From Sphaerobacter thermophilus DSM 20745 (GTDB taxonomy: Bacteria; Chloroflexota; Chloroflexia; Thermomicrobiales; Thermomicrobiaceae), in assembly GCF_000024985.1 (NCBI RefSeq), contig NC_013524.1:1178001-1242000 (forward strand): a stretch of DNA of 64,000 nt. The letters are read 5' to 3'. Position numbers and translations under genes: made by a program. Positions 1 through 7,886 of this stretch are shown here, in pieces (positions within the stretch are counted from its first letter, which is position 1; each line of letters starts with the position of its first letter). Under the pieces are notes generated by a model. It ran no database searches and was not told where the DNA came from. It saw only the letters and a list, made by a program, of their open reading frames with translations.

Positions 1-140
1 GGTGCGGATGCCCGGGGCTGAAGCCGCCGGGCTCACAAGGAAAGCCCGCTATAGCGGGCTGAGGCGTGGCGAGGCTCACGCTCGGGTGATACGGTGTCCG
101 CCATCCAAATGAGTGCCCGGGGGTAAACCCCCCGGGCCCG
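1..140. repeat. Palindrome-rich intergenic repeat (REP/MITE-like)
   Basis: This non-coding stretch is built from consecutive inverted repeats. A perfect palindrome AGCCCGCTATAGCGGGCT lies at 43-60, preceded by a CCCGGGG/CCGGGCT pair. A second hairpin at 115-137 has a GCCCGGGGG arm, a short TAAA-containing loop and a CCCCCGGGC arm. No ORF fits. Stacked GC-rich hairpins like these are typical of dispersed palindromic elements. I see no second copy in this window, so the repeat status is an inference from structure. Confidence 0.45.
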
Positions 141-195
141 GTCCACACCGTTGAGTTCCTTGCACCGCTCGGCTCGCGCCCGAAGCGGCGAGACA

Positions 196-903
196 TCACT
201 CGGCCGCGGCGCGACTCGCTGATGCCGCGTTGGCGTGGGAGAGCCGACCGTCGGCGATGCGGATGACGCGGTCCACCAGGTCGAGCATGCGCTCGTCGTG
301 GGTGACCATCACCGCGGCCTTGTTCCGCTCCTTCACCTCCCGGGCGAGCATCTCCACGACCTCGCGCCCGCGAACGGAGTCGAGACTCGAAGTCGGCTCG
401 TCGGCCAGCAGGATGTCGGGGTCGTTCATCAGCGCGCGGGCGATTGCCACCCGCTGGCGTTCGCCGCCGGAGAGGGCTTCCGGGTAGTGATCGAGGCGGT
501 GACCCAGCCCGAGTTCCCGCAGGAGATCGTCGGCGCGCGTTCGCGCAGCCGCGTCGATCCGCCCGGCCAGGCGCGCGACCAGCAGCAACTGATCGCGTGC
601 CGTGAGGTAGGGGACGAGGTTCGATGTCTGGAGCACGAAGCCGATGTGCTCCAACCGGATGCGGGCGAGCGCGGCTGCGTTGAGGCCGGTGAGTTCCTGC
701 CCTTTGAGCACAACCCGGCCTCGTGTCGGTTGCAGTAGCGCGCCGGCGATCGCCAGGAGCGTCGTCTTGCCCGAGCCGGACGGCCCCACGACCGCCACCA
801 GCTCCCCGGCGGAGACGCTGAGCGAGACGCCATCCAGGGCGGTGACGGCGTACTCCCCTTGCCCGTAGATCTTGGTGACGTTGTCCAGCAACAAGGTGGT
901 CAT
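196..903 (-). CDS. ABC exporter ATP-binding protein (HrtA/DevA/LolD-like)
   Basis: This 235-residue nucleotide-binding subunit would hydrolyse ATP to power the adjacent FtsX-type permease at the cytoplasmic membrane. Walker A GPSGSGKT is at about residues 40-47, the signature LSGGE at 145-149 and Walker B ILLADE at 165-170, followed by the PTSSLD D-loop. Length and motif spacing are normal for the MacB/LolD/DevA branch, which works with FtsX-like permeases rather than six-TM importers. It starts 2 bp after the permease stop, so the two are cotranscribed. The exported substrate cannot be read from the sequence; heme or another toxic amphiphile is suggested only by the resemblance of the partner to HrtB. 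Confidence 0.9.
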   Translation of the reverse strand: MTTLLLDNVTKIYGQGEYAVTALDGVSLSVSAGELVAVVGPSGSGKTTLLAIAGALLQPTRGRVVLKGQELTGLNAAALARIRLEHIGFVLQTSNLVPYLTARDQLLLVARLAGRIDAAARTRADDLLRELGLGHRLDHYPEALSGGERQRVAIARALMNDPDILLADEPTSSLDSVRGREVVEMLAREVKERNKAAVMVTHDERMLDLVDRVIRIADGRLSHANAASASRAAAE

Positions 904-905
904 TG

Positions 906-2018
906 TCAGTCCACTCTCCCGATGGCGATGAGCGGGTCGATCTTGGCGATCCGACGGAGCGAGAGGAGCGTCCCGAGGAGGCCGACTCCCACCAGGACCA
1001 CGGCGTAGGTCAGGATGAGCCGAGAGTCCAGGGAGAAGGGGATCTCGGGCGGGATCATCGCCGCCACGATGTAGGTCAACCCGGCAGCGGCAGCCACTCC
1101 GAGCAAAGTCAAGAGTATGACCTGGGCGATCAGGTCGCGGGCCAGGAAGCTGGTGGTGGCGCCGAGTGCCTTGAGCACGCCGAACTGGTTGGTCTTCTGC
1201 AGGGTCAGGATGTAGAAGAAGACAGCCAGCACGAAGGCGGCGATCACGAAGAGGAAGGCGAGTATCAGGGTGATGGTGCCCATCTCCTCGCGGTATCCGG
1301 GGAGGTTCTCCAGCGCCACCTGACGGGTGGCGACCTCGACGCCAGGCACGTCCTGCTCGACTCGCGCAGCGGTGGACTCATCCATCTGCACGGCCACGGC
1401 GCTGATCGGATCGACCACCGACCCGGCCGAGCCGGGCGCGGCAAACTTGAGTTCGCGCCAGGTCGGGATGTCCATGAAGATCACCGGCAGGTGGTTGTAC
1501 GTCTGGCCGGTGGTGAAGCCAACCACGGTCAGCACCGTGCCTGACGGGCTGACGATCAACTGGTCGCCCAGCCGCACCCCATGGCGCTTGAAACTGTCGT
1601 TCACCACGACGCTCGCTGCCGGCTGGCCGGCGAACGTCTGGCCCTCGACGATCCGCGGCGCGAGGAAGCTGTTGGGATCGATTGCCAGGATGGTGGCGTC
1701 GATCTTCTCGTCCTCCTCGCCGCGCGTCACGGTGACCGTGAGGTGGCCAAGAGGCGCGGCGGCGGTGACGCCTGGCACAGCGCGCACCGCCTCCACCGCC
1801 TCTTCGGGTAGGATCGAGAGGTGGAGGAAGAAGCGCACGTCAGCCTGGAAGACGAGGTGGTCGGCTTCCATGTTCATCAGGCTGGCGCCGTTGTCGGTCG
1901 CAAGGCCGGTGGCCAACCCGGAGAGGAGGAAGACGAGCCACGCGATCAGCGCGATAATCGCGCCGATCAGGATGTAACGCAGGCGGGCGTGGCGGAACTC
2001 TCGCACGGCGAGAAACAC
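906..2018 (-). CDS. FtsX-like ABC transporter permease (HrtB/DevC-like)
   Basis: This 370-residue membrane subunit has the FtsX/MacB layout: one N-terminal TM segment (about residues 15-37), a large extracytoplasmic domain of some 200 residues, then three TM segments in the last 120 residues. The N-terminus (MFLAVREFRHARLRY followed by a hydrophobic helix) resembles HrtB/DevC permeases. The start is GTG at 2018 with an AAAGGGA ribosome site 9 bp upstream. It is the first gene of a two-gene operon with the ATPase and is divergent from a PadR regulator, whose probable operator lies in the shared promoter. Likely role is export of a small toxic compound; substrate unknown. Confidence 0.85.
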   Translation of the reverse strand: MFLAVREFRHARLRYILIGAIIALIAWLVFLLSGLATGLATDNGASLMNMEADHLVFQADVRFFLHLSILPEEAVEAVRAVPGVTAAAPLGHLTVTVTRGEEDEKIDATILAIDPNSFLAPRIVEGQTFAGQPAASVVVNDSFKRHGVRLGDQLIVSPSGTVLTVVGFTTGQTYNHLPVIFMDIPTWRELKFAAPGSAGSVVDPISAVAVQMDESTAARVEQDVPGVEVATRQVALENLPGYREEMGTITLILAFLFVIAAFVLAVFFYILTLQKTNQFGVLKALGATTSFLARDLIAQVILLTLLGVAAAAGLTYIVAAMIPPEIPFSLDSRLILTYAVVLVGVGLLGTLLSLRRIAKIDPLIAIGRVD

Positions 2019-2058
2019 GGGCGCGTCCCTTTCATTGACGCATCGCGTCCGGCGGCCT

Positions 2059-2090
2059 ATAGTCAGGCGTGGATAGTCAAACCTGACTAT
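2059..2090. promoter_or_regulatory. Candidate PadR operator (ATAGTCA repeats)
   Basis: Between the divergent permease and padR-like genes, ATAGTCA occurs at 2059-2065 and again at 2073-2079, and its reverse complement TGACTAT is at 2084-2090. The second and third form the perfect dyad ATAGTCA-AACC-TGACTAT; the outer copies form a 9-bp dyad with 14-bp spacing. Such clustered dyads next to a PadR gene are the usual autoregulatory arrangement. Binding by this PadR is inferred. Confidence 0.55.
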
Positions 2091-2182
2091 TCACGGCTCG
2101 GAGTATAGCCGCCCTTCAGAGCGGATTCAACCGGGAAAAATGGGAACAGGCACTGGTACCGCTTTGGGGGGCGTGGGATGTC

Positions 2183-2704
2183 ATGGACGAGCGTGAACTG
2201 CTGCTATTGGGGCTACTCAGCTTCCAGAGCCAGCACGGCTACCAGATCAACGAGTTCATCGAGCGAAACCTGTCGCGCGTCACGTCGATGAAGAAGGCGA
2301 CTGCCTACGCCATCCTGGATCGGCTGGCCCGCGACGGCTATGCGAGCGTCCACACCGAGCAGGCGGGGAACCGGCCGCCACGCAAGGTGTATGCGCTCAC
2401 CCCACGGGGCGAGGAGCGCTTCCGGGCACTGCTGCGGCGTAGCCTGGCCGACCCCGGGGAAGCGACGATTCCAGGCGACATCGGCTTGATGTTCCTCGAT
2501 CAACTGCCGCGGCAGGAGGTCATTGAGGGGCTCCGCAAGCGGCTGGATCGCGTGGAGACGCAGATCGCCGAACTGGGGCAGGTTCCCCGGCACGAGCATG
2601 GGATCGGCGTCGATCTCGCCGTCGAGCACAAGCTGGTGTTGCTGCGGGCCGACCGTGACTGGCTGCGCGACGTCATCGCGCGGCTGGAGGCGAGCCCGGA
2701 CTAG
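2183..2704 (+). CDS. PadR family transcriptional regulator
   Basis: This 173-residue DNA-binding repressor has an N-terminal winged helix (about residues 1-85, including HGYQINEFIE and the AYAILDRLARDGYASV recognition region) followed by a helical C-terminal dimerisation part (LDRVETQIAELG, then LVLLRADRDWLRDVIARLE). The order and size match PadR proteins with the Vir_act_alpha_C-type tail. It is transcribed divergently from the HrtAB-like exporter and is separated from it by repeated ATAGTCA sites, so it most likely represses the exporter until an effector binds. The effector is unknown. Confidence 0.88.
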   Translation: MDERELLLLGLLSFQSQHGYQINEFIERNLSRVTSMKKATAYAILDRLARDGYASVHTEQAGNRPPRKVYALTPRGEERFRALLRRSLADPGEATIPGDIGLMFLDQLPRQEVIEGLRKRLDRVETQIAELGQVPRHEHGIGVDLAVEHKLVLLRADRDWLRDVIARLEASPD

Positions 2705-2851
2705 CCCACGTGGGGGCGCGACCGCGCCGGAGCGGGTGGTGTCGTCCCGCCCGGTCGCTCGCTGCGTTGACGCGAGCTGCGCCCGGCTGCGATTATCACC
2801 CCTGGTGAGCGGCGCGGCTCGCGAGCGCGCCGGGAACTGGGAGGAGCCAAG

Positions 2852-3214
2852 ATGCCAGCCGATGAGGGAGCCGTCGAGTCGGTCCCGGGAGACCTCCGGG
2901 TGCGACAGCACCCGGTGCTGGGGGACCTGCCGCCTGCGGCGGAGGTCACCATCTTCGTGGACGATCGCCCGATTCCAGCACGGGCGGGTGAGCCCATTGC
3001 GGCGGCGTTGCTGGCGGCCGGGATCCGGGTCTGCCGCACGATGCCGAACCGGGGCAGGCCGCGTGGGCCGTTCTGTGGCGTCGGCCGCTGCACCGACTGC
3101 CTCATGACCGTGGATGGCGAGCCGAGCGTGCGCACCTGCGTCACGCCAGTGCGGGACGGCCAGCGGATCGTGACGCAGCGGGGACTTGGTGCCTGGGAGG
3201 AGGGCACGGCATGA
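2852..3214 (+). CDS. (2Fe-2S)-binding small subunit of HcnA/sarcosine-oxidase-like dehydrogenase
   Basis: This 120-residue protein has a plant-type ferredoxin fold with cluster ligands Cys75, Cys80, Cys83 and Cys96 (CX4CX2CX12C), as in HcnA, the N-terminal part of sarcosine oxidase alpha, and the small subunits of amino-acid and opine dehydrogenases. AGGAGCCAAG upstream gives the start. Its stop overlaps the next ORF by 4 bp, so the two are translationally coupled and probably form an electron-transfer heterodimer. The third HcnC-type amino-acid-oxidising subunit is not adjacent. Related complexes oxidise D-hydroxyproline, D-proline, opines or glycine. The substrate here is not known. Confidence 0.85.
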   Translation: MPADEGAVESVPGDLRVRQHPVLGDLPPAAEVTIFVDDRPIPARAGEPIAAALLAAGIRVCRTMPNRGRPRGPFCGVGRCTDCLMTVDGEPSVRTCVTPVRDGQRIVTQRGLGAWEEGTA

Positions 3215-4410
3215 AGCAGGCCGACGTCGTCGTGGTCGGTGGCGGGCCGGCGGGCTGTGCCGCAGCGCTCGCGGCGGCCGGAGCCGGCGCCCGGGTGGTG
3301 CTGGTCGACGAGCAGCCGGAACTCGGTGGGCACCTCTGTTGGCGAGTTGCCCCAATCCACGGGCTGGAAGCGGACCTCGACGGGCTGCCGGGGGTGCGCG
3401 TGGCCGCGGCGCTCGCCGAGCGGGTGGCTGCCGCCGGGGTCGAGGTCGCGCGCGGGTCCGTCGCCTGGGGGTTGTTCGAGGACAACGTCGTCGGCGTCGG
3501 CGAGGGGGAGAACGCGTATACCCTGCGCGCCGCGAGCGTCATCGTTGCCACCGGCTCAACCGACCGCGTGTTGCCCTTCCCGGGTTGGACGCTGCCCGGG
3601 GTGATGACCGCGCGGGCGGCGCAGCTTTTCCTCCACGTCCACCGTGTGCTGCCGGGCCGACGCGTCGTCGTCGTGGGCGACGGCCCGGAAGCGGATGAGG
3701 TGGCGAACGACATCGCCGTAGCGGGCGCGGAGGTCGTAGCCCGCGTGCCGGGCGCCGCCGGGCTCGAAGCGGGTGGCGACCGCGAGGTCGAGGCGGTGGA
3801 GGTCGACGGGCAGGTGTACGCGGCCGACACCATCGTGCTCGCCCTCGGCCGGCTTCCCGACCCGGAGCTGGCGCTTCAGGCGCGGGTCGAGACGGTCTTC
3901 GATGAGGCCGCGGGTGCGCATGTGCCGCGGCGCGACGAGCATCTGACCACGTCGCAGCCAGGGCTCTACGTCGTGGGCGAGGCGGCAGGGATCGTATCCG
4001 TCGCGGAGGCCATGGCGGAGGGACGACTCGCCGGGTTGGCGGCTGCCGGTGCACCCGCGGGCGATATCGCCGCGGCGCGGGAGGCCCTGGAAGGCCTCCG
4101 CACGGCCACGCCAGGGGACCGAGCGCTGCCGGTTATCACCACGGATGTCCCCGTCTGCCTGTGCCGCTGCGAGGAGGTCACGCTCGCGGCGGTGCGCCAG
4201 GCGATCGCCGAGGGCGCGACGACGCTGGACGACGTCAAGCGGCGCACGCGCGCGGGTATGGGCATCTGCCAGGGGATCTATTGCCTTCCCGCAGTTGCTG
4301 CGCTGCTGCGGGATGAGGCGGGGGTGCCGGCTGAGGAGATCGTCCCGATGACGGCTCGGCCGCCGGCCCGTGCCATCCCGTTGTCGGCCCTGACAATGCT
4401 GGAGGAATAG
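3211..4410 (+). CDS. FAD/NAD(P)-binding oxidoreductase with BFD-like FeS domain (HcnB-like)
   Basis: This 399-residue flavoprotein starts with a Rossmann motif VVVGGGPAGCAAAL (about residues 6-19) and has a second nucleotide-binding motif near VVVVGDGPEADEV. Its C-terminal BFD-like [2Fe-2S] region has Cys318, Cys320, Cys353 and Cys358. This order is that of HcnB/OoxA, the alpha subunits of multi-component dehydrogenases, and differs from simple disulfide reductases. It overlaps the FeS subunit by 4 bp (ATGA). Expected role is passing electrons from a dehydrogenase subunit, or from its own substrate, to the respiratory chain. The substrate is unresolved; hydroxyproline is a possibility given the catabolic island at 36-50 kb. 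Confidence 0.85.
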   Translation: MKQADVVVVGGGPAGCAAALAAAGAGARVVLVDEQPELGGHLCWRVAPIHGLEADLDGLPGVRVAAALAERVAAAGVEVARGSVAWGLFEDNVVGVGEGENAYTLRAASVIVATGSTDRVLPFPGWTLPGVMTARAAQLFLHVHRVLPGRRVVVVGDGPEADEVANDIAVAGAEVVARVPGAAGLEAGGDREVEAVEVDGQVYAADTIVLALGRLPDPELALQARVETVFDEAAGAHVPRRDEHLTTSQPGLYVVGEAAGIVSVAEAMAEGRLAGLAAAGAPAGDIAAAREALEGLRTATPGDRALPVITTDVPVCLCRCEEVTLAAVRQAIAEGATTLDDVKRRTRAGMGICQGIYCLPAVAALLRDEAGVPAEEIVPMTARPPARAIPLSALTMLEE

Positions 4411-4503
4411 AGCTGCACACGCCCGCCGTGGCCGCGCTCGTGCGGAGTCCGTGGCGACATCGCCACCGCATCCGTGCTCGCGCCATGCCGGAAGGGAAGG
4501 CCC

Positions 4504-5613
4504 ATGGACGACATCGGCTACCCGCTGCTGCTCCAGCCGCGGTACGACGAGAAACTCTGGGGCGGGCGTCGTCTGGAGACGGTGCTGGGCAAGACGCTGC
4601 CGACCGACGCGCCTGTCGGGGAGTCGCTGGAGAGCGGCGATAGCGCCACCGTGGCCAACGGGCCGTTGGCGGGGCAGACCCTGGGGGAACTCGCTGCCCG
4701 GTATCCGGCGGCGCTCCTCGGTCAGCGCGGTGAGCGTGCCAGCGAGCCGTTCCACGACTTCCCGCTGCTAGTCAAGTTCATCGATGCGACCGACATCCTG
4801 TCGCTGCAGGTGCACCCCGACGACGACGCGGCTGCGCCGCTGGGCAAGCGGGGCAAGACCGAGGCATGGCACATCATCCACGCCGACCCGGGCGCGACGC
4901 TCATCACGGGCCTCCACGCCGGGGTGACCGCGCAGCAAGTGCGGGAGGCCATTGCACAGGGGACCTTCGAGGACCTGATCCTGCGCGAGCCGGTGCGGTC
5001 GGGCGACACCCTGATCGTCCCGGCGGGCACGATGCACGCGATCGACGCCGGCATCCTGCTTTATGAGATCCAGGAGAACAGCGATATCACCTACCGGCTC
5101 TATGACTGGGGCCGGGTGGATAGCCAGGGCCGCCCGCGTGAGGTGCATGTCGACGATGCCCTGCGGGCGATGGTCCCCGGGCGTCGCGCGGTGAAGACCG
5201 TTCCGCTGGCCCGCGACGAACGGCGGTCGGTGCTGGCCGCCTGCCGCTACTTCACGCTGGAGCGCTGGTCAGTGCAGGGGGACTTGCCGGTCCCGGACAC
5301 CGGGGGTGCCTCCTTCTGGCTGCTGAGCACCATCGCGGGCGAGTGCGCGGTGCGTGCGGGCGGGGAGACGGTGCCGCTGGCCGCCGGGCAGACGGTGCTC
5401 CTCCCCGCGTGCCTGAGCGGCGCGACGCTGACGGGTGAGGCGACCGTCCTCGCCGGTTGGATCGCGGACCTGGCGCATGACGTGGTTGGGCCGCTGCTCG
5501 ACGCTGGACACGACCCGGAGCAGATCGGCCTCCTCGGCGGTGCGACGGGGGACCTGCTCGGCGCGCTGGCGCTGGCCCAGCGAGAGCGGGCCCGGCCGCG
5601 TGGGCGGTCATGA
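4504..5613 (+). CDS. manA: Class I mannose-6-phosphate isomerase-like protein
   Basis: This 369-residue zinc-dependent isomerase interconverts mannose-6-phosphate and fructose-6-phosphate in the cytoplasm. The type I fold is shown by KLWGGRRLE near the N-terminus, the zinc-ligand stretch LSLQVHPDD with GKTEAW shortly after, and VPAGTMHAID. The second half is a further cupin. I chose ATG 4504 over the upstream in-frame ATG at 4474 because GGAAGG sits just before 4504 and the family N-terminus begins there. It ends in a 4-bp overlap with a small downstream ORF. The Bacillus-type short class is about 315 residues, so this is a longer variant. Confidence 0.88.
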   Translation: MDDIGYPLLLQPRYDEKLWGGRRLETVLGKTLPTDAPVGESLESGDSATVANGPLAGQTLGELAARYPAALLGQRGERASEPFHDFPLLVKFIDATDILSLQVHPDDDAAAPLGKRGKTEAWHIIHADPGATLITGLHAGVTAQQVREAIAQGTFEDLILREPVRSGDTLIVPAGTMHAIDAGILLYEIQENSDITYRLYDWGRVDSQGRPREVHVDDALRAMVPGRRAVKTVPLARDERRSVLAACRYFTLERWSVQGDLPVPDTGGASFWLLSTIAGECAVRAGGETVPLAAGQTVLLPACLSGATLTGEATVLAGWIADLAHDVVGPLLDAGHDPEQIGLLGGATGDLLGALALAQRERARPRGRS

Positions 5614-5906
5614 TGCGCTACGGCGGGACGACCCGGCTGCGACCCCGCGAGGTGCTGGCCCGGGCGCGGGACTACTTCCAGGGTGAGGTGGGACTGGACC
5701 TCAGCGACGAGAGCCGGTTGCATATCCGCTTCGTCGGCGGGGGCGGCTGGGTCACCGTCACTGTCCGAGGCACGGGCCAGGGCACCGCGCTCACGATGGA
5801 GGTCAGTGAGTTCGACCGCGAGGCGCAGGACTTTCTTGCGTCGCTCCCGCCGCCGGCAAGCCGGTTGCGCCGCTTCTGGGGATCCTGGCGCCGGCGGGAG
5901 CGGTAG
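5610..5906 (+). CDS. Conserved hypothetical protein coupled to manA
   Basis: This 98-residue protein has no domain I recognise. It starts at tandem ATG codons at 5610/5613 that overlap the manA stop, so translational coupling is likely. The middle alternates beta-strand-like segments (RLHIRFVGGGGWVTVTVRG, TALTMEVSEF), and the tail is strongly basic (RLRRFWGSWRRRER). There is no signal peptide or TM helix. A cytoplasmic small alpha/beta protein is likely. The function is unknown. Confidence 0.6.
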   Translation: MMRYGGTTRLRPREVLARARDYFQGEVGLDLSDESRLHIRFVGGGGWVTVTVRGTGQGTALTMEVSEFDREAQDFLASLPPPASRLRRFWGSWRRRER

Positions 5907-5913
5907 CCGGCCG

Positions 5914-6249
5914 CTACTTGGTCATCCGCCAGACCAGCATGAGGATCGCGGCCCAGACCACCACAATGCCCGGGAGCCCGGCAATGCCGCCGACAATGGC
6001 GGTAATGGGGATTGCCAGCACGAGGGTCCAGACGATCGCCCCGGTGTCATGCCCACGCTGGGCAGACATCTGGGCGAGCCGCCGCTCCAGCCGCTGGTCG
6101 ATCCGCTGATCGATATGGCGGATGAACGCCTCCGCGACCTCGTCGCTGTAACTCGGCCCCAAATCGTGCAGCGTCTGCAAGTGGAGTTTCAGCTCTTGTG
6201 CCAGATCGTCATCGCCCGGCGGCAACGGCCGGCGGCCCTGGGTGACCAT
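5914..6249 (-). CDS. Small membrane protein of unknown function
   Basis: This 111-residue protein has a hydrophilic N-terminal half that looks helical (DLAQELKLHLQTLHDL, then IRHIDQRIDQRLERRL) and two hydrophobic segments at the C-terminus (TLVLAIPITAIVGGIAGL and IVVVWAAILMLVWRM). It is probably a membrane-anchored protein with a cytoplasmic coiled region. ATG 6249 is preferred because GAGGAGAAGG lies about 8 bp upstream; an in-frame GTG at 6273 is the alternative. It faces the 98-residue ORF tail to tail only 7 bp away. No family is recognised. Confidence 0.55.
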   Translation of the reverse strand: MVTQGRRPLPPGDDDLAQELKLHLQTLHDLGPSYSDEVAEAFIRHIDQRIDQRLERRLAQMSAQRGHDTGAIVWTLVLAIPITAIVGGIAGLPGIVVVWAAILMLVWRMTK

Positions 6250-6352
6250 CGCGCGCCTTCTCCTCAGCACCACGCAGCCCGGCCGTGCCCCGGCCGGGCA
6301 ACTGGCTCGTGTCGATTCTACACCGCTGGATTCGCGGCTAGCGACCCGCGCC

Positions 6353-6814
6353 CTACTCCCGTCGGCCGAGTGTGGCGCCGAGGACGATGCCGTAGGCGAT
6401 GTGGCGGATGACCTGCTGGAGCAGCCCGCGCGGTGTGATGTAGCGGGGGAGGCGACCGGCGCGGATTGCCGGGTGGAAGCGGTCAGTCAGGAAGAGGATC
6501 GGCCCCAGGACGGTGTTCTCGGCCAGGGCGAACAGGAGCCCCTGGCGCCAGCCGGTGCCGGGCACGCGGTCGCGTACGCGGGTGAAGGCCAGGCCGAGCG
6601 CGATGCTGTTGGCGAAGTGCATCAGCGTGCCCAAGGTGCGCCATCGGACCTCTCCGCCGGGGACCATTCCCGCCAGGAGCCGCAGATCGTTGGTCGGTAC
6701 ACCCAGGGCGCGGATGTCCGCGGCCTGGGCGAGGAGGTAGGCCGCGCCGGCAGCGAGGCTCCCGGCGATGGCGCGCGCGATCGGCACCGGCTCCGGACGC
6801 TCGGGCCGGCGCAT
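6353..6814 (-). CDS. Integral membrane protein, YagU/DUF1440-like
   Basis: This 153-residue hydrophobic protein has about four short TM segments (for example ARAIAGSLAAGAAYLLAQ, TLGTLMHFANSIALGLAF, and a C-terminal VIRHIAYGIVLGATLG). The alternation of small residues and the conserved-looking H-x-A-Y-G near the end recall the YagU/DUF1440 group, but this is a weak resemblance. It begins one base after the nadE stop on the same strand, so it is in an operon with nadE. The function is unknown. Confidence 0.55.
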   Translation of the reverse strand: MRRPERPEPVPIARAIAGSLAAGAAYLLAQAADIRALGVPTNDLRLLAGMVPGGEVRWRTLGTLMHFANSIALGLAFTRVRDRVPGTGWRQGLLFALAENTVLGPILFLTDRFHPAIRAGRLPRYITPRGLLQQVIRHIAYGIVLGATLGRRE

Positions 6815-6815
6815 G

Positions 6816-7559
6816 TCAGCGCCGAGCCTCGGCGCTGGCCGGCTCGAAGATGGGTGGTAGGCGCCGCTTGTGCTCCGAGGTCGCGATCATCCGCTCGACC
6901 CGCGCCACGCGATCCGGCGGGAAGCCGGTCGTGTCGCCCCGCTCGATCGCGGCCAGGATCGCGTCCAACTCGTCGTAAGTGATCCCCATTTCCTGTTCGT
7001 CGGTCTGCCCCGCCCAGAGACCGGCGCTCGGCGGCTTGGTGATGATCGGCTCCGGCACGCCGATCTCGCGCGCCAGCGCCACCACCTGATGCTTGTACAG
7101 CCCGCCGATGGGGAGGATATCCACCCCGCCGTCACCATACTTGGTGAAGTAGCCGACCATCTCCTCCGACTTGTTTCCGGTGCCGATGACCAGCGCGTTG
7201 CGGGTGTTGGCGAGGTGATAGAGGGCGATCATGCGTAGCCGCGGCTTGATGTTGGCATCGGCCATCTCGCTGCCAGGGGGCAATGTCTCGCGGAGCACGT
7301 CGTAGGCCCGGCTGAGGTCGATGACGAGGGGCTCCAACCCGAACGCCGCGGCCGCGAGCTTCGCATGCTCCACGTCCTGCGGGTTGCTGTGGGCGGGCAG
7401 AATGGCGGCCGTGACCCGCTCGGGGCCGAGCGCACGGGTGGCGAGCCCGGCGACCACCGCGGAATCGATGCCGCCCGAGAGGCCGACGACCCCGCCTTGA
7501 ACCCCAGCTTGCGCTACCTGCTCCTTGATCCAGGCTGCGATTTGATCCGCCAGGCTCAT
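6816..7559 (-). CDS. nadE: NH3-dependent NAD(+) synthetase
   Basis: This 247-residue enzyme amidates nicotinate adenine dinucleotide to NAD+ using ATP and ammonia, the last step of NAD biosynthesis. The N-type ATP pyrophosphatase P-loop SGGIDSAVV lies near residue 29, and the family block GTGNKSEEMVGYFTKYGDGG follows. The length matches the ammonia-dependent class: the N-terminal nitrilase-like glutaminase domain of long NadE is absent. Two G/K-rich contact segments (ITKPPSAGLWAGQTDE) near the C-terminus are also present. It is the first gene of a two-gene unit with the membrane protein downstream. The upstream intergenic space carries dispersed repeat R1. Confidence 0.93.
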   Translation of the reverse strand: MSLADQIAAWIKEQVAQAGVQGGVVGLSGGIDSAVVAGLATRALGPERVTAAILPAHSNPQDVEHAKLAAAAFGLEPLVIDLSRAYDVLRETLPPGSEMADANIKPRLRMIALYHLANTRNALVIGTGNKSEEMVGYFTKYGDGGVDILPIGGLYKHQVVALAREIGVPEPIITKPPSAGLWAGQTDEQEMGITYDELDAILAAIERGDTTGFPPDRVARVERMIATSEHKRRLPPIFEPASAEARR

Positions 7560-7668
7560 CGGTGGTTCCTCCCTGCTGCGGCGGCCGGGGCGCGGGCCGC
7601 TCCCTCCGGCCGCACAACGACCCCGGCGACATCGATAATGCGGCTCTCGGCGGGGTCCGTCAAGCGGA

Positions 7669-7826
7669 TGCGTCGTGCGTCATGCGTCATCCGTGATGCG
7701 TGATGCGTGTTGCGTGTTGCGTGTTCCGTGTTTCGTCTTTCTCCCCTCTCCCCTGGTGAGCTCCGTCCGAGAGGGGTCGGGGGTGAGGGGAACGAGTGAC
7801 GCATGACGCATGACGCATGACGCATC
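7669..7826. repeat. Dispersed heptamer/hairpin element, copy R1
   Basis: The left arm (7669-7740) is a 7-bp-periodic array with units such as GTCATGC, GTGATGC and GTGTTGC grading into GTGTTTC. A C/G-rich core at 7741-7793 contains CTCCCCTCTCCCCTGG and GAGAGGGGTCGGGGGTGAGG. The right arm (7796-7826) has units of the complementary GCATGAC type. The arms and the core can each fold back on themselves. R4 (25689-25817) is nearly the same sequence in the opposite orientation. This accounts for most of the 327-bp gap between nadE and the aldo/keto reductase gene. Confidence 0.85.
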
Positions 7827-7886
7827 CCGGCATCCGGCTTGCGCGGCGGTGGCGGGCAGACGAGGACACAGGGCGTGGGAGGGACC

